DNA from: a virus | DNA length: 38,856 nucleotides | Direction: 5' to 3' (one strand) | IMG/VR virus record: IMGVR_UViG_3300042691_021097 | Span: 1-38,856 of that record | Part shown: in pieces, positions 8,727 to 15,699 of the stretch | How the letters are laid out: each line of letters starts with the position of its first letter | Numbering within the stretch: position 1 is the stretch's first letter | Made by a program: the position numbers and the translations under genes | Notes under the pieces: generated by a model | What the model was told of the DNA's origin: nothing | The model's input: only the letters and a program-made list of their open reading frames with translations | The model's database searches: none

Positions 8727-8744
8727 GGGGGAGGGGGGTGGGGG
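8727..8744 (+). repeat. G-tract (possible G-quadruplex) between small gene and terL
   Basis: Three runs of guanines, 5, 6 and 5 long, are separated by a single A and a single T on the plus strand. They fill the 41-nt gap between the stop of the preceding gene and the terL start. The transcript carries the complementary C-rich sequence, and the terL start lacks an AGGAG-type site. G-quadruplex formation on the template strand is inferred, not shown. Confidence 0.6.
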
Positions 8745-8746
8745 AG

Positions 8747-8983
8747 TTAGCGATTGATGAATTGATCCATTAAAAATTGAAAACCAGCGTGCAAAACAAG
8801 CGCAGTATCAGTGTGTTCGCTATCCCTTCCGCAACCGAAAACAAACAAGCCATCACCCAAAAGAGAGACGCCAACACATTTAACGTCACCATACTCGCCC
8901 GCGTCTATGCAGTCAGCTAAGTGACGCAAAGATGCGGACGCGTCGCGAAAATTGTGGGAGTACAGGCCGACTACGTTAGTCAC
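8747..8983 (-). CDS. Conserved small phage protein between terminase subunits
   Basis: A 78-aa protein with the pattern S-L-R-H-L-A-D-C-I-D-A-G-E-Y-G-D-V followed by L-L-G-D-G-L-F-V-F-G-C-G and A-L-V-L-H-A-G-F. From memory this arrangement (helix, then a short beta unit, then a helix) is widespread in phages near terminase genes; no function is known. It starts with GTG, overlapping the terS stop as GTGA; GGAC lies upstream at a rather long distance, so translation is probably coupled to terS. Confidence 0.75.
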   Translation of the reverse strand: MTNVVGLYSHNFRDASASLRHLADCIDAGEYGDVKCVGVSLLGDGLFVFGCGRDSEHTDTALVLHAGFQFLMDQFINR

Positions 8984-9516
8984 AATTTTTCGTCCGTAGC
9001 GGGGGTGGTGGGTGCATATGCAGCCGCCCCCGGGGCTTCGGGAGGCCGGGGGGCTTCCGCGGTCGCGCTCATGTCGATTGCGGTCAAGTCCGCGCTATCT
9101 GACTGCAACTCTATAACATTACAGTCATGCGACACTATTCTATCTAGTGTGATATCAGGATTTGCTGATACAGATAACGGCGTAATATCAATGGCTTGCG
9201 CTTCTATGATCTGCCGCTTCTTGCGTTCGGCCAGCTCTTCAAGCGCTTGTAGGTGCAGGACGTGCGTCGATGTTACGTCGACGGTTACATTCTGCTTTGG
9301 TTTGCCCAAGTTCCGGTCCAGTACTTCGCGCACGGCTGATATGGCCACAGCCCCGTTCGGGTCTTCTATCAGCTTCTCCAATCGCGCGATTGCCTTGCCC
9401 GTCAGTCCCTCGAGCTTTTTCAGGGCCATGACCTTTGCCCGTGGCATTCCGCCAAACGGGTTCGCCACAACGCCCTTTTTGAACCTTCCGCCCGCTTCTC
9501 GCTCTACCTTTGTCAT
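8980..9516 (-). CDS. terS: Putative terminase small subunit
   Basis: A 178-aa protein. The N-terminal part has a basic F-K-K-G-V-V-A-N-P-F-G-G motif like those of DUF5681-type phage proteins, followed by helices with K-L-E-G-L-T-G-K-A-I-A-R-L-E-K-L and A-V-R-E-V-L-D-R-N-L-G-K-P-K-Q, typical of small terminase or terminase-associated DNA-binding proteins. The C-terminal 60 residues are Ala/Pro-rich and acidic. It lies two genes upstream of terL, the usual place. The start at 9516 follows AGGT at 6 nt; an upstream in-frame ATG at 9555 would begin inside a palindrome-rich leader and is less likely. The family assignment is moderate. Confidence 0.65.
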   Translation of the reverse strand: MTKVEREAGGRFKKGVVANPFGGMPRAKVMALKKLEGLTGKAIARLEKLIEDPNGAVAISAVREVLDRNLGKPKQNVTVDVTSTHVLHLQALEELAERKKRQIIEAQAIDITPLSVSANPDITLDRIVSHDCNVIELQSDSADLTAIDMSATAEAPRPPEAPGAAAYAPTTPATDEKL

Positions 9517-9533
9517 GCGGTACCTAATTACCG

Positions 9534-9551
9534 TTGCCAAACATTTGGCAA
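9534..9551. promoter_or_regulatory. Perfect 18-bp palindrome in terS leader
   Basis: TTGCCAAACATTTGGCAA has 8-bp perfect arms around a 2-nt centre. It begins 18 nt upstream of the terS start, so it could be a protein operator or, in the leftward transcript, an RNA hairpin close to the ribosome binding site. Confidence 0.55.
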
Positions 9552-9555
9552 ACAT

Positions 9556-9571
9556 TATTCCAAACGGAATA
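9556..9571. promoter_or_regulatory. Inverted repeat downstream of putative leftward promoter
   Basis: TATTCC and GGAATA are 6-bp arms separated by AAAC. The repeat lies between the putative leftward -10 element and terS, in the initially transcribed region, where a bound repressor would block elongation or initiation. Confidence 0.45.
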
Positions 9572-9587
9572 CTTTTACACCCGTTAC

Positions 9588-9597
9588 ATTATAACAC
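9588..9597 (-). promoter_or_regulatory. Putative leftward extended -10 promoter for terS operon
   Basis: On the minus strand the sequence reads TGT-TATAAT, a perfect -10 hexamer with the TGn extension. No good -35 box is seen 17 nt upstream, which is acceptable for extended -10 promoters. It would drive terS, terL and the spike/portal block. Two palindromes lie directly downstream and two upstream. Confidence 0.5.
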
Positions 9598-9629
9598 TCC
9601 CGCCCTTCCGGCCTATTTCCACCTATCAA

Positions 9630-9649
9630 TTCCGACCAATCAATCGGAA
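9630..9649. promoter_or_regulatory. Inverted repeat, operator-like
   Basis: TTCCGA-N8-TCGGAA, 6-bp arms with an 8-nt spacer (20 bp overall), a size and spacing typical of dimeric HTH repressor sites. It lies between the divergent starts of terS and the 68-aa plus-strand gene. Confidence 0.45.
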
Positions 9650-9665
9650 CAAACGATTATGATGA

Positions 9666-9682
9666 TAGGACAATTTGTCCTA
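9666..9682. promoter_or_regulatory. Perfect 17-bp palindrome in rightward promoter spacer
   Basis: TAGGACAATTTGTCCTA has 8-bp perfect arms around one base. It ends 4 nt before TATAAA (9687-9692), a possible rightward -10 box for the 68-aa gene, so a bound protein would cover the -35 to -10 interval. Confidence 0.55.
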
Positions 9683-9734
9683 CAAATATAAACCGTCGCG
9701 CGCGCAATCACGCCAATCGCAGAAAGAAGCCCAG

Positions 9735-9941
9735 ATGGATAAACACATCAAAGCCGCAGCAACACGAATTGCCGAACGCTTGCTTAATGAAAAGAAGCAG
9801 GATGATGCCGACTTCATTAATGTTCGGACTACTTACGATCTAGCCGATGAGTTCCATACGGATACAGGCATCAACGTAAGCATTGATGATCTGGAAGATA
9901 TTTTCCTAGAGATCGTAAAAGACCATTATTTAGGGATGTAA
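9735..9941 (+). CDS. Small acidic hypothetical protein, rightward
   Basis: A 68-aa acidic, helical protein (starts M-D-K-H-I-K-A-A-A-T-R-I-A; ends D-D-L-E-D-I-F-L-E-I-V). I do not recognise a family and see no HTH, membrane segment or metal motif. The ATG is preceded by AGAAAG and the upstream region has a possible TATAAA box over a perfect palindrome, which argues for a regulated gene on its own transcript. A longer reading from a TTG at 9675 would begin inside the palindrome and is rejected. Confidence 0.6.
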   Translation: MDKHIKAAATRIAERLLNEKKQDDADFINVRTTYDLADEFHTDTGINVSIDDLEDIFLEIVKDHYLGM

Positions 9942-9944
9942 ATA

Positions 9945-9991
9945 TAAAAAAGGCGGTTCAAGGATAAGTGGTGAACCACCCTGAACCGCCT
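9945..9991 (-). terminator. Intrinsic terminator for the leftward 188-aa gene
   Basis: AGGCGGTTCA (9951-9960) and TGAACCGCCT (9982-9991) form a 10-bp stem; a smaller GTGGT/ACCAC hairpin sits inside the loop. On the minus strand the stem is followed by TTTTTT, so it ends leftward transcripts. On the plus strand no T-run follows, though it may still slow transcription from the 68-aa gene. Confidence 0.75.
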
Positions 9992-10062
9992 AAGAAGGAA
10001 CAAGCATGTCCAATAATCACAACATCGCGGCAAGCGCAATGCCGCAACACGACAATCCCCAA

Positions 10063-10629
10063 CTAAAACGGAACGCCATCCCCACCGGGCGGCAATGCTG
10101 CCCGGACCACCTCCGCGCCCGGAAACGCTGTTTTCACTCCCTCAATACGCGCCCGCAACGCTTGATAGGCCACCAGCAACTCATTCACAGTGACCACGTT
10201 CTCGGGCGCATCAGAAAGCGCCGCAGCGCGATGAACGTCCGCGCGATCCCACGCAACCACATAGGAACGCCCTTCATGACGTACACCGACCGTTCGCAAC
10301 GGCAAAGCCTCGCAACCGGCGTCACTCGCCGCCTTGTCCAAGGCCTGCCATCCCCGGATCATGACAGCCGCGCGTTTCGCCACGGCGTCCCCGTCATTTT
10401 CGCGAATGGCCTCATTCAGCTTGTCCCGCGCCGACCCGAACCGCGCTGCCATATCCGGCGACACAAGGCGCGGGAGACGCCCAACGCCCCATTTCGCTTC
10501 CATCTCTACGGCTATGCGGTCCAAAGGCTTCAGGGCGTCCGTGACGGCCTGCGATTGATCGACCCACACCGGACCGGCCACGAACCCGTTCCCATGCCTT
10601 CCTGCGCCATCTGAGAGCTTTCTAGCCAT
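10063..10629 (-). CDS. Hypothetical protein of control region
   Basis: A 188-aa protein with an N-terminal Gly-rich stretch, then a largely helical body (A-M-R-R/E-A-K-W-G-V-G-R-L-P-R-L-V, A-V-M-I-R-G-W-Q-A-L-D) and a strand region G-V-R-H-E-G-R-S-Y-V-V-A-W. Similar proteins occur, to my recollection, in alphaproteobacterial phages and plasmids, without known function. GGAGGAG lies about 9 nt upstream of the ATG. It ends 72 nt before the terminator at 9951-9991, which belongs to this transcript. The opposite strand is open through most of the gene, but that reading lacks any family-like features. Confidence 0.7.
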   Translation of the reverse strand: MARKLSDGAGRHGNGFVAGPVWVDQSQAVTDALKPLDRIAVEMEAKWGVGRLPRLVSPDMAARFGSARDKLNEAIRENDGDAVAKRAAVMIRGWQALDKAASDAGCEALPLRTVGVRHEGRSYVVAWDRADVHRAAALSDAPENVVTVNELLVAYQALRARIEGVKTAFPGAEVVRAALPPGGDGVPF

Positions 10630-10673
10630 ATCCTATTCTCCTCCACACAATTCCAACCTGAAAGGGACGAAAA

Positions 10674-10766
10674 ATGTTCACTGTCATTCGCGCTATAACC
10701 GATCTACTCGCCGCCGCCCTTTTCATCGCCTTTTGCATCATCCTCGCTTTCGCCTTTGGAGCGTGA
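10674..10766 (+). CDS. 30-aa single-span membrane peptide
   Basis: A very short gene: M-F-T-V-I-R, then a hydrophobic stretch of about 22 residues (A-I-T-D-L-L-A-A-A-L-F-I-A-F-C-I-I-L-A-F) and G-A at the end. AAGGGA lies about 6 nt before the ATG. It ends 3 nt before the GTG of the HTH gene, and that gene's GGAG lies inside this one, so the two appear to be an operon. A peptide of this form usually sits in the inner membrane; its role here (regulatory, exclusion or small holin-like) is not known. Confidence 0.65.
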   Translation: MFTVIRAITDLLAAALFIAFCIILAFAFGA

Positions 10767-10769
10767 CCA

Positions 10770-11105
10770 GTGCTGAACCTTGACCAATCCCCGCGAACCC
10801 CGTCCGAATTGCGCGCCGCGTTAGAAGCGCGCGGCATGGAGCAGCAGCAACTTGCCGCCCTTGTGGGAGTGAGCGAGCGCACGATCCGCCGCTGGTGCGA
10901 TTGCCGCGCTGGAGATCGCCCGCTGCGTCCAACCTGGCGCGCCCTGATCGCAATGGGCCTGCAATCGTTCGACGCCATGCCGCGCCTCGAACCCGAACCG
11001 GAAACGACCGCGCCAGAGCCTGCAACGCCGCCTGCCGCGCCCCGGAACCGGAAACGCCGCTTCATCCCCGCTGGCCCGATAAAGCCCATTTACAAAACAG
11101 GATGA
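10770..11105 (+). CDS. HTH (XRE/phage regulator-like) protein
   Basis: A 111-aa protein. Residues about 10-55 carry a helix-turn-helix: S-E-L-R-A-A-L-E-A-R-G, Q-Q-Q-L-A-A-L-V-G-V-S-E-R-T-I-R-R-W. The second half is Pro/Glu-rich and ends in a basic tail. It starts with GTG, with GGAG 8 nt upstream. It is one of the few rightward genes in the window and lies between the replication gene block and the divergent region at 9.5-9.7 kb, so it is a candidate regulator of the nearby palindromes. Its 3' end overlaps the leftward gene at 11090 tail to tail by 16 nt. Confidence 0.75.
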   Translation: MLNLDQSPRTPSELRAALEARGMEQQQLAALVGVSERTIRRWCDCRAGDRPLRPTWRALIAMGLQSFDAMPRLEPEPETTAPEPATPPAAPRNRKRRFIPAGPIKPIYKTG

Positions 11106-11482
11106 ACCGGTCGGAACGTTCTATTCCCCACGCACTCGATCATTCCGCGTTCGATCAAGCGAGGGATAGCCCGCGAAATACACTTGCGGGCTGCTTCGGG
11201 ATTCGCCCCTGTCGCGGCGACCAGTTCATCCTTCCAATCACACGGCGTCGCCTCTTTCATTCTGCCTAGCACGCCAAGCGCTGAAAGGCAGCTACGCGGC
11301 AAAGGCGGTGGCCCCTTTGGTTCGGCTGCTTTCGCCTCTCTCTTCACGCCCCTCGCTTTCCGCGCCAGCTCCAAGCGGGCGTGCAATCTTTCCTGCCGCT
11401 CCGCTTCAATCTCCCTAACGACCCCTCTGACAATCTCCCTAATCAATTCCCATTCGTCGGCTGTAATTCTGCGGTCGATCAT
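11090..11482 (-). CDS. Winged-helix-like DNA-binding protein (hypothetical)
   Basis: A 130-aa protein. Residues 1-50 are a charged, probably coiled helix; residues 70-125 have the spacing of a winged helix (L-S-A-L-G-V-L-G-R-M ... W-K-D-E-L-V-A-A-T-G-A ... C-I-S-R-A-I-P-R-L-I-E-R-G-M-I). The start at 11482 has GGAGG 7 nt upstream; a longer in-frame reading to 11578 lacks one. It directly follows the repeat cluster downstream of the primase/helicase and could bind those repeats, but this is inferred only from position. Confidence 0.65.
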   Translation of the reverse strand: MIDRRITADEWELIREIVRGVVREIEAERQERLHARLELARKARGVKREAKAAEPKGPPPLPRSCLSALGVLGRMKEATPCDWKDELVAATGANPEAARKCISRAIPRLIERGMIECVGNRTFRPVHPVL

Positions 11483-11600
11483 GCTGCTGCCTCCATCTGC
11501 TTCTTGCCCCCAGCGGACAGCAGAAACATACAGGACACATCTATTAAGAGCAACAATAAATGTCCAGCTATAAACCACATCTTCAAAACTTGCGACACTT

Positions 11601-11650
11601 TCCGGATGCGGATGCGCACCCTAAAGGGTTGCGCATCATCCGCGTCCGGA
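11601..11650. repeat. Long imperfect hairpin near replication gene
   Basis: Arms beginning and ending in TCCGGA fold around CCCT-AAA-GGG through GCGGA/TCCGC and GCGCA/TGCGC blocks, with one mismatch and small bulges. No T-run follows on either strand, so it does not look like a simple terminator. It adjoins the iteron-like repeats and is a candidate part of the origin. Confidence 0.55.
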
Positions 11651-11754
11651 CAGATAAGATGTCGGGAACTCTTATCCGTCCGCGTCCTTATCCGTCCGCC
11701 TCTTCATAAGACTCTGAAAACCAAGCATAATTGCTAAAAGGCCTTATCCGTCCG
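11646..11754. repeat. Iteron-like repeats CTTATCYGTCCG, possible origin
   Basis: Three direct copies of CTTATCCGTCCG lie at 11671-11682, 11687-11698 and 11743-11754. An inverted copy with one change (CCGGACAGATAAG on the plus strand) lies at 11646-11658. One copy includes the stop codon of the primase/helicase, and another lies in its coding end. Such repeats beside a replication protein gene are typical of initiator-binding origins. Confidence 0.55.
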
Positions 11755-13985
11755 GACGTATAAAGGGCATTTTTGACATCCCGGAACTTCCGTAAGGCGC
11801 TTTCCGGCTTTTTCTGGTCGTCCGGATCGTAAAGCGTCCGGAAAAAGGACAACCAATCGTCCTCATGGGCGACCTTTTTCGCGTCCTTCATCTGCTCGAA
11901 CATGGGCTCATAAGGCTTGTGCTTGAGCGCAAGCCGCAGGGCCGCAATCGCCAAGCCTTCGTTGATCGACTCCCTGTTCCGTGTCTGCCCGGTCCCTTCT
12001 CCGCGTCCTGCCTTACCTTTTTTCGCTGGCCTCACAGCTTGAGCTTCATCTTTAGTCATGGGTTGAACGGCGAGAGATGCAGCATCAGGATCTATGTCGG
12101 ATAGGCTTACGAGCGGAAGCCGGTAAACGAAGGTCTTGTTATCCTCTCCGTCCTTTTGCTTGCTGGTTCGAAGCTGCCCGATCCGGTCCTCGGCTCCGTC
12201 CGCTGAGAGGCGGGTGACTTCCAGTTCCGCATCTATCGCGCCGAACAGGGAGCTGTGGCCACGCATACCGCGAGCTTCATCCTTACCGCTGTGGTGTACG
12301 ACTAGGGCCGCGCAGGCGAGCAGCCGCTGGATCTCGGCCACGATAGCCATGAACGCGCCCATGTCCTCGCTGGCGTTCTCATCGCCGCCTGCGAAGGCTC
12401 TGGCCAGGGTGTCGATCACAACCAGCCCCACGGGCGCGTTAAGCGCCTTGATGGCGTCCACGAGCTTCGTGGCGTCATCCAGCGTCGATCTGAGATTGAT
12501 CTGCCTGCGCAGGAAGAATAGCGGCGCGTCCTCCGGTATCTCGTGCAGCTTGCGTAGCGCCCTCATGCGAGAGCCCATACCGAATCCGCCTTCTCCGGCC
12601 ACGTACACGACTGCCGCTTGTTCCGTCTCGTTACCGAACGCTTCCCGCCCGCAGGCGATGCAGGCGCTTAGGTAGAGCGCCACGAAGCTCTTGAACGTGC
12701 CAGGCTTGCCGAACAGCGCGCAGAAGCCGCCTGACGGGATCAGATCACGTACGAGCCAGCGCACCTTCTGGTCCTGCATTGCCGACCAATGCTCAAGCTG
12801 GAAATCGTTTGCTTTCTGTTCACTTGTTCTCACGCCCGCAGGCTGTACGATAAACGGTTGCTCACTGTTTCCCTTGGCGCTGTCGGTCACGGGCCGCGCC
12901 TCGCCCGCAGCTTGGCGCGCCGCGATTTGCTCCACGATTGAAGGTTCCTCAACACGCGGGATCAGCGCTCTCGCCGCTGCTTTCCTGTCTCCCCCGTATT
13001 GCAGCGTCGTAATCAGATCGAACGGATCGCAGACGCGGCCACTCAGCGGGTCCGCGCTTCCGTGATGCGAGTACGTACACCAATGCCCTTGGCTTCCCTT
13101 GAACACGACGACGCCACATGTGCGGCTTTCGCTCCCTGGCCGCATGTAGCGGTAGCATTGCTGGCGACGGTCGAAATACCCGAACCTATATCCAGCGGCC
13201 TCCAGCGCGTTCCTGACGCCATCCAGCCCTACGCTGTCGTTGAATGACTGGAAAGATGTGGATCCAGTTCCTGCGCCCTCTGGGACGTTCTGGGCGATGC
13301 TGTGCGCCTGCGCCGTCTGCTTGGCTGCATGGATCGCGGCATCCGCCTTCTTCCTCTCCTGCGCCCATTCCAAGGCCGCCACGACATCGAACGGGAGCCC
13401 GTCATATCGCACCGCGCGGAAGTGCGCCTTGTCCTCCTCCGTCCTGACCCGTGGCAGGAACCAGGGCTGCGACCATCGACGCGCCTCCGCCACGTCCGCG
13501 ATATAGACGCCCTCGCCGTGCAACTGCGCGATGATGTAATCCAGGCAGTCGCATAATTCTTCTTGGCTGCGCATCTTCGCCGGGAACACGATACGATATT
13601 TCCAGAAGCCTTGCTCCGGGGCTGCGCTGTGGGACGTGTGCCCCACGAACGTGTAGCCTAGCTGCGAGAGAACGCGCGCCACGTCGTCGATTGGCGGGCC
13701 TCCTGCGCTGATCTCGCCCGTCACCGGATCGAACGTGCTGTCAACGTCCAGGATCAGAAGCTCAGCTTCCAGCAGGTTCTCGTCCGCACGCTTGTTGGCT
13801 TTGAGCTTCCCGCCCCGGATGTAGTAGCTGCCATCCTTGTTTCCGACGCGCGGGCTTGTCAGCCGGTCGCACAATCCCGCCCAGGTGTAGCTCTTGGGGA
13901 TCAGCGTTGTGTCGGTAGCGCCGCCTGTCGCATAGGCCAGCAGCATCGTCGCGTCCTCTGTTTCATGCGTTGCTGAAAGTTGCAT
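11688..13985 (-). CDS. Primase/RepA-like helicase
   Basis: A 765-aa replication protein. The N-terminal half has an L-L-I-L-D-V-D motif (76-82), the acidic pair expected of an archaeo-eukaryotic primase-type or primase-like domain. The C-terminal half is a RecA/RepA-type ATPase: Walker A G-K-P-G-T-F-K-S at 426-433, Walker B L-V-V-I-D at 521-525, and L-V-V-H-H-S-G-K-D-E at 561-570, as in hexameric AAA_25 helicases. It would unwind and prime phage DNA. ATG at 13985 with AAAAGGCG upstream; a TTG 12 codons earlier would lie at the edge of a terminator and is rejected. The 3' end contains iteron-like repeats. Confidence 0.85.
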   Translation of the reverse strand: MQLSATHETEDATMLLAYATGGATDTTLIPKSYTWAGLCDRLTSPRVGNKDGSYYIRGGKLKANKRADENLLEAELLILDVDSTFDPVTGEISAGGPPIDDVARVLSQLGYTFVGHTSHSAAPEQGFWKYRIVFPAKMRSQEELCDCLDYIIAQLHGEGVYIADVAEARRWSQPWFLPRVRTEEDKAHFRAVRYDGLPFDVVAALEWAQERKKADAAIHAAKQTAQAHSIAQNVPEGAGTGSTSFQSFNDSVGLDGVRNALEAAGYRFGYFDRRQQCYRYMRPGSESRTCGVVVFKGSQGHWCTYSHHGSADPLSGRVCDPFDLITTLQYGGDRKAAARALIPRVEEPSIVEQIAARQAAGEARPVTDSAKGNSEQPFIVQPAGVRTSEQKANDFQLEHWSAMQDQKVRWLVRDLIPSGGFCALFGKPGTFKSFVALYLSACIACGREAFGNETEQAAVVYVAGEGGFGMGSRMRALRKLHEIPEDAPLFFLRRQINLRSTLDDATKLVDAIKALNAPVGLVVIDTLARAFAGGDENASEDMGAFMAIVAEIQRLLACAALVVHHSGKDEARGMRGHSSLFGAIDAELEVTRLSADGAEDRIGQLRTSKQKDGEDNKTFVYRLPLVSLSDIDPDAASLAVQPMTKDEAQAVRPAKKGKAGRGEGTGQTRNRESINEGLAIAALRLALKHKPYEPMFEQMKDAKKVAHEDDWLSFFRTLYDPDDQKKPESALRKFRDVKNALYTSGRIRPFSNYAWFSESYEEADG

Positions 13986-14020
13986 TGCCGCGCCTTTTGT
14001 TGGTGTCCCTACCCTTAGCA

Positions 14021-14047
14021 AAAACCCCCGCTTTTTAGGGCGGGGGC
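14021..14047 (-). terminator. Intrinsic terminator after SSB-like gene
   Basis: On the minus strand a CCCCCGC/GCGGGGG stem with an 8-nt loop is followed by TTTTT. It lies between the SSB-like gene (stop at 14062) and the primase/helicase start, so the helicase must either have its own promoter or rely on read-through. Confidence 0.85.
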
Positions 14048-14061
14048 TTAGTTGTTAAGCT

Positions 14062-14682
14062 CTAGAACTCTTCATCGTCCGCTGGCTTTGCCTTCGGCAT
14101 GGCTTTCGGCGCTGGCTTCTCCGGCTCGGGAGAAGCTGCCGCCGTGAACTCCGCAGGCGGCGCAACCCAGCCGGAGATGTGCCACTTGGGGACGCGGAAA
14201 CGCAATTCGCCCTGGTCCTTCGTCTGCATCTTAACTGTCTCGGTGCCCGTGACTTCGATCACCGGCATCTTGCCAGGATTGCTGTCTGCGGCTTGGGCGT
14301 ATTCATCATGCAAAGCATCGAAGGCGCGAAGCACGTTCTTTGATGTGTGCGCGAACTCACGCAAGCCGTGATCCTTTAGGAAGATCCTGCAACGGATGCC
14401 TTGCTTATGATCCGGTGAAGGACGCTCCGGCATACGTTCGCCTACCTTCGACATCGTGAAATTCACCGCTCCGGGCTTAAAGCTTGCCCAGCCAACCTCC
14501 AGATTTTCAAGATCCGCCACGAACTTGAATGCTTTATCCAGCTCTATCTCGTTCTTTTCCCACGTCCCGTCGCTCTGCGGTTCGCGGTTCACGATGATGA
14601 AAAGCCCCGCCTTCGCGTCGAACTTCAGCACGGAAAGAAAGTTGCCGCCCTTCTTCTCTTCCAAATTAATACCAATAGCCAT
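14062..14682 (-). CDS. Putative single-stranded DNA-binding/recombination-associated protein
   Basis: A 206-aa protein with a beta-rich body and, after residue 170, a Pro/Ala/Lys-rich linker ending in P-A-D-D-E-E-F. An acidic tip with a final aromatic residue is the hallmark of SSB proteins, where it recruits partners. The body (N-F-L-S-V-L-K-F-D-A-K-A-G-L-F, H-T-S-K-N-V-L-R-A-F-D-A-L) does not look like a canonical OB fold to me, so the call rests on the tail and the neighbours (resolvase, exonuclease, helicase). AAGGA lies 8 nt upstream of the ATG, and a strong terminator follows. Confidence 0.5.
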   Translation of the reverse strand: MAIGINLEEKKGGNFLSVLKFDAKAGLFIIVNREPQSDGTWEKNEIELDKAFKFVADLENLEVGWASFKPGAVNFTMSKVGERMPERPSPDHKQGIRCRIFLKDHGLREFAHTSKNVLRAFDALHDEYAQAADSNPGKMPVIEVTGTETVKMQTKDQGELRFRVPKWHISGWVAPPAEFTAAASPEPEKPAPKAMPKAKPADDEEF

Positions 14683-14727
14683 TTCACTTTTCCTTTTCGA
14701 TTACCCGGTGAACCCCACCGGAAGGGA

Positions 14728-14955
14728 TTAGTTTATATCTTCCATCAAGAAGCTGACCATCTCATCAAAGCGCTTGGTATATTGCCGCGCATGATCGTAA
14801 ACGGCATCTTCATCTGCTGTGGTCACGCACATTTGCGCCAACGCGCATATGAGGCAATGAGCCACTGCATTTCGATCCTCTTCGCTGTAAATTAGATCGT
14901 CCAGTTTTTTGCGGAACTTGTTCCACTTTTTCTCTTCATCTGTGAGTTTTTTCAT
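14728..14955 (-). CDS. Small charged hypothetical protein
   Basis: A 75-aa Lys/Glu/Asp-rich helical protein beginning M-K-K-L-T-D-E-E-K-K-W. It contains three cysteines in the middle (C-L-I-C-A-L-A-Q-M-C) but no clear metal-binding arrangement. GAGGA lies about 11 nt upstream. I do not recognise a family. It lies between a small helical protein and the SSB-like gene, in the recombination part of the early operon. Confidence 0.7.
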   Translation of the reverse strand: MKKLTDEEKKWNKFRKKLDDLIYSEEDRNAVAHCLICALAQMCVTTADEDAVYDHARQYTKRFDEMVSFLMEDIN

Positions 14956-14974
14956 CTTGCTTCAATCCTCATTA

Positions 14975-15238
14975 TCAATTTGTCGTTTCGTTCCCAGCAA
15001 CTATGTTTGGCCGATTTTGCATTGTAAAATTCAAACAGCGCATCAAAGCTTTACAGAACCATTCTCCATGTAACTTGGCGTCTTCTTTCCTGCCACCTGC
15101 CAACACAGACCAAGGGAGAACAAACGCTTCAATCATTGCAAGGTCGCTAACAAATTGATCTTCTTTCTGAAGAACCTCCAAAATTTCCAATGCGAGTGAA
15201 TGGATTTTTTCAAATTCCTCTTCGGTTGGCTCTCTCAT
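14975..15238 (-). CDS. Small helical hypothetical protein
   Basis: An 87-aa protein, helical and rich in Glu and Leu (M-R-E-P-T-E-E-E-F-E-K-I-H ... E-I-L-E-V-L-Q-K-E), with an aromatic mid-part and a polar tail. No family is recognised. The start at 15238 overlaps the resolvase stop as ATGA and has GGAG 7 nt upstream; a much longer in-frame reading to 15547 runs antiparallel in frame to the resolvase gene and is not credible. Confidence 0.75.
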   Translation of the reverse strand: MREPTEEEFEKIHSLALEILEVLQKEDQFVSDLAMIEAFVLPWSVLAGGRKEDAKLHGEWFCKALMRCLNFTMQNRPNIVAGNETTN

Positions 15239-15699
15239 TTCAACGCTCCGTAATAAGCAATAAGTGCTGCTTCTGCCCTGCCATCCCATTTCTTCAACGC
15301 AAACTGATCCGCGTATTTCGGGAACAGCTCCGCAGCACGTTGCCTGCTGCCGTCCTTGCCTTCGCGAACCTGCATCGCCTTGCGCCATGCTTGCGGCGTG
15401 ACGTAGCTGGTGGGGATGTTCAGTCCGCCCAGCACGCCCTCCACGATGCCGAACGAACGACCAAATGCGAACATGCTCGTGACTCCTTGCCCTGGCATCG
15501 CGTTGACCCGCTCCACAATTGCGCGCCTTACTTCGATCCCGCGACATAGCATCGCCAGCATCGCAGGGCTCACTTCCTTCTTCGTCTTGCCGTTGCGCTC
15601 CACCGTTGCAACCGGCATGTCGAAGATCGTTAGCTCGCCCTTCTCGAAGTCGAAGAACGCGAGCGCGCCGTTCTGGCCGCAGTCGATACCGAGGATCAT
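15235..15699 (-). CDS. RuvC-like Holliday junction resolvase
   Basis: A 154-aa protein with a ribonuclease H-like fold signature: I-L-G-I-D-C-G-Q-N-G-A-L-A-F (D6), an acidic E63 in the second helix, and the C-terminal pair D139 and E143 in K-K-W-D-G-R-A-E-A-A-L. These correspond to the four metal-binding acidic residues of RuvC nucleases. It would cut branched DNA before packaging. The start at 15699 overlaps the methylase stop as ATGA; an upstream ATG four codons earlier has no ribosome binding site. Confidence 0.8.
   Translation of the reverse strand: MILGIDCGQNGALAFFDFEKGELTIFDMPVATVERNGKTKKEVSPAMLAMLCRGIEVRRAIVERVNAMPGQGVTSMFAFGRSFGIVEGVLGGLNIPTSYVTPQAWRKAMQVREGKDGSRQRAAELFPKYADQFALKKWDGRAEAALIAYYGALK

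Noticed and set aside
9022-9056. GC-rich inverted repeat inside the terS C-terminus
   Set aside because: It lies in an Ala/Pro-coding stretch whose composition explains it, and no T-run follows on either strand.
10006-10614. Open frame of 202 codons on the plus strand
   Set aside because: It is antisense to a 188-aa gene with better codon pattern and ribosome binding site, and its own product shows no family-like features.
10622-11089. 155-codon minus-strand open frame opposite the HTH and 30-aa genes
   Set aside because: The plus-strand HTH domain is clear and has its own ribosome binding site; the minus-strand product is arginine/serine-rich noise.
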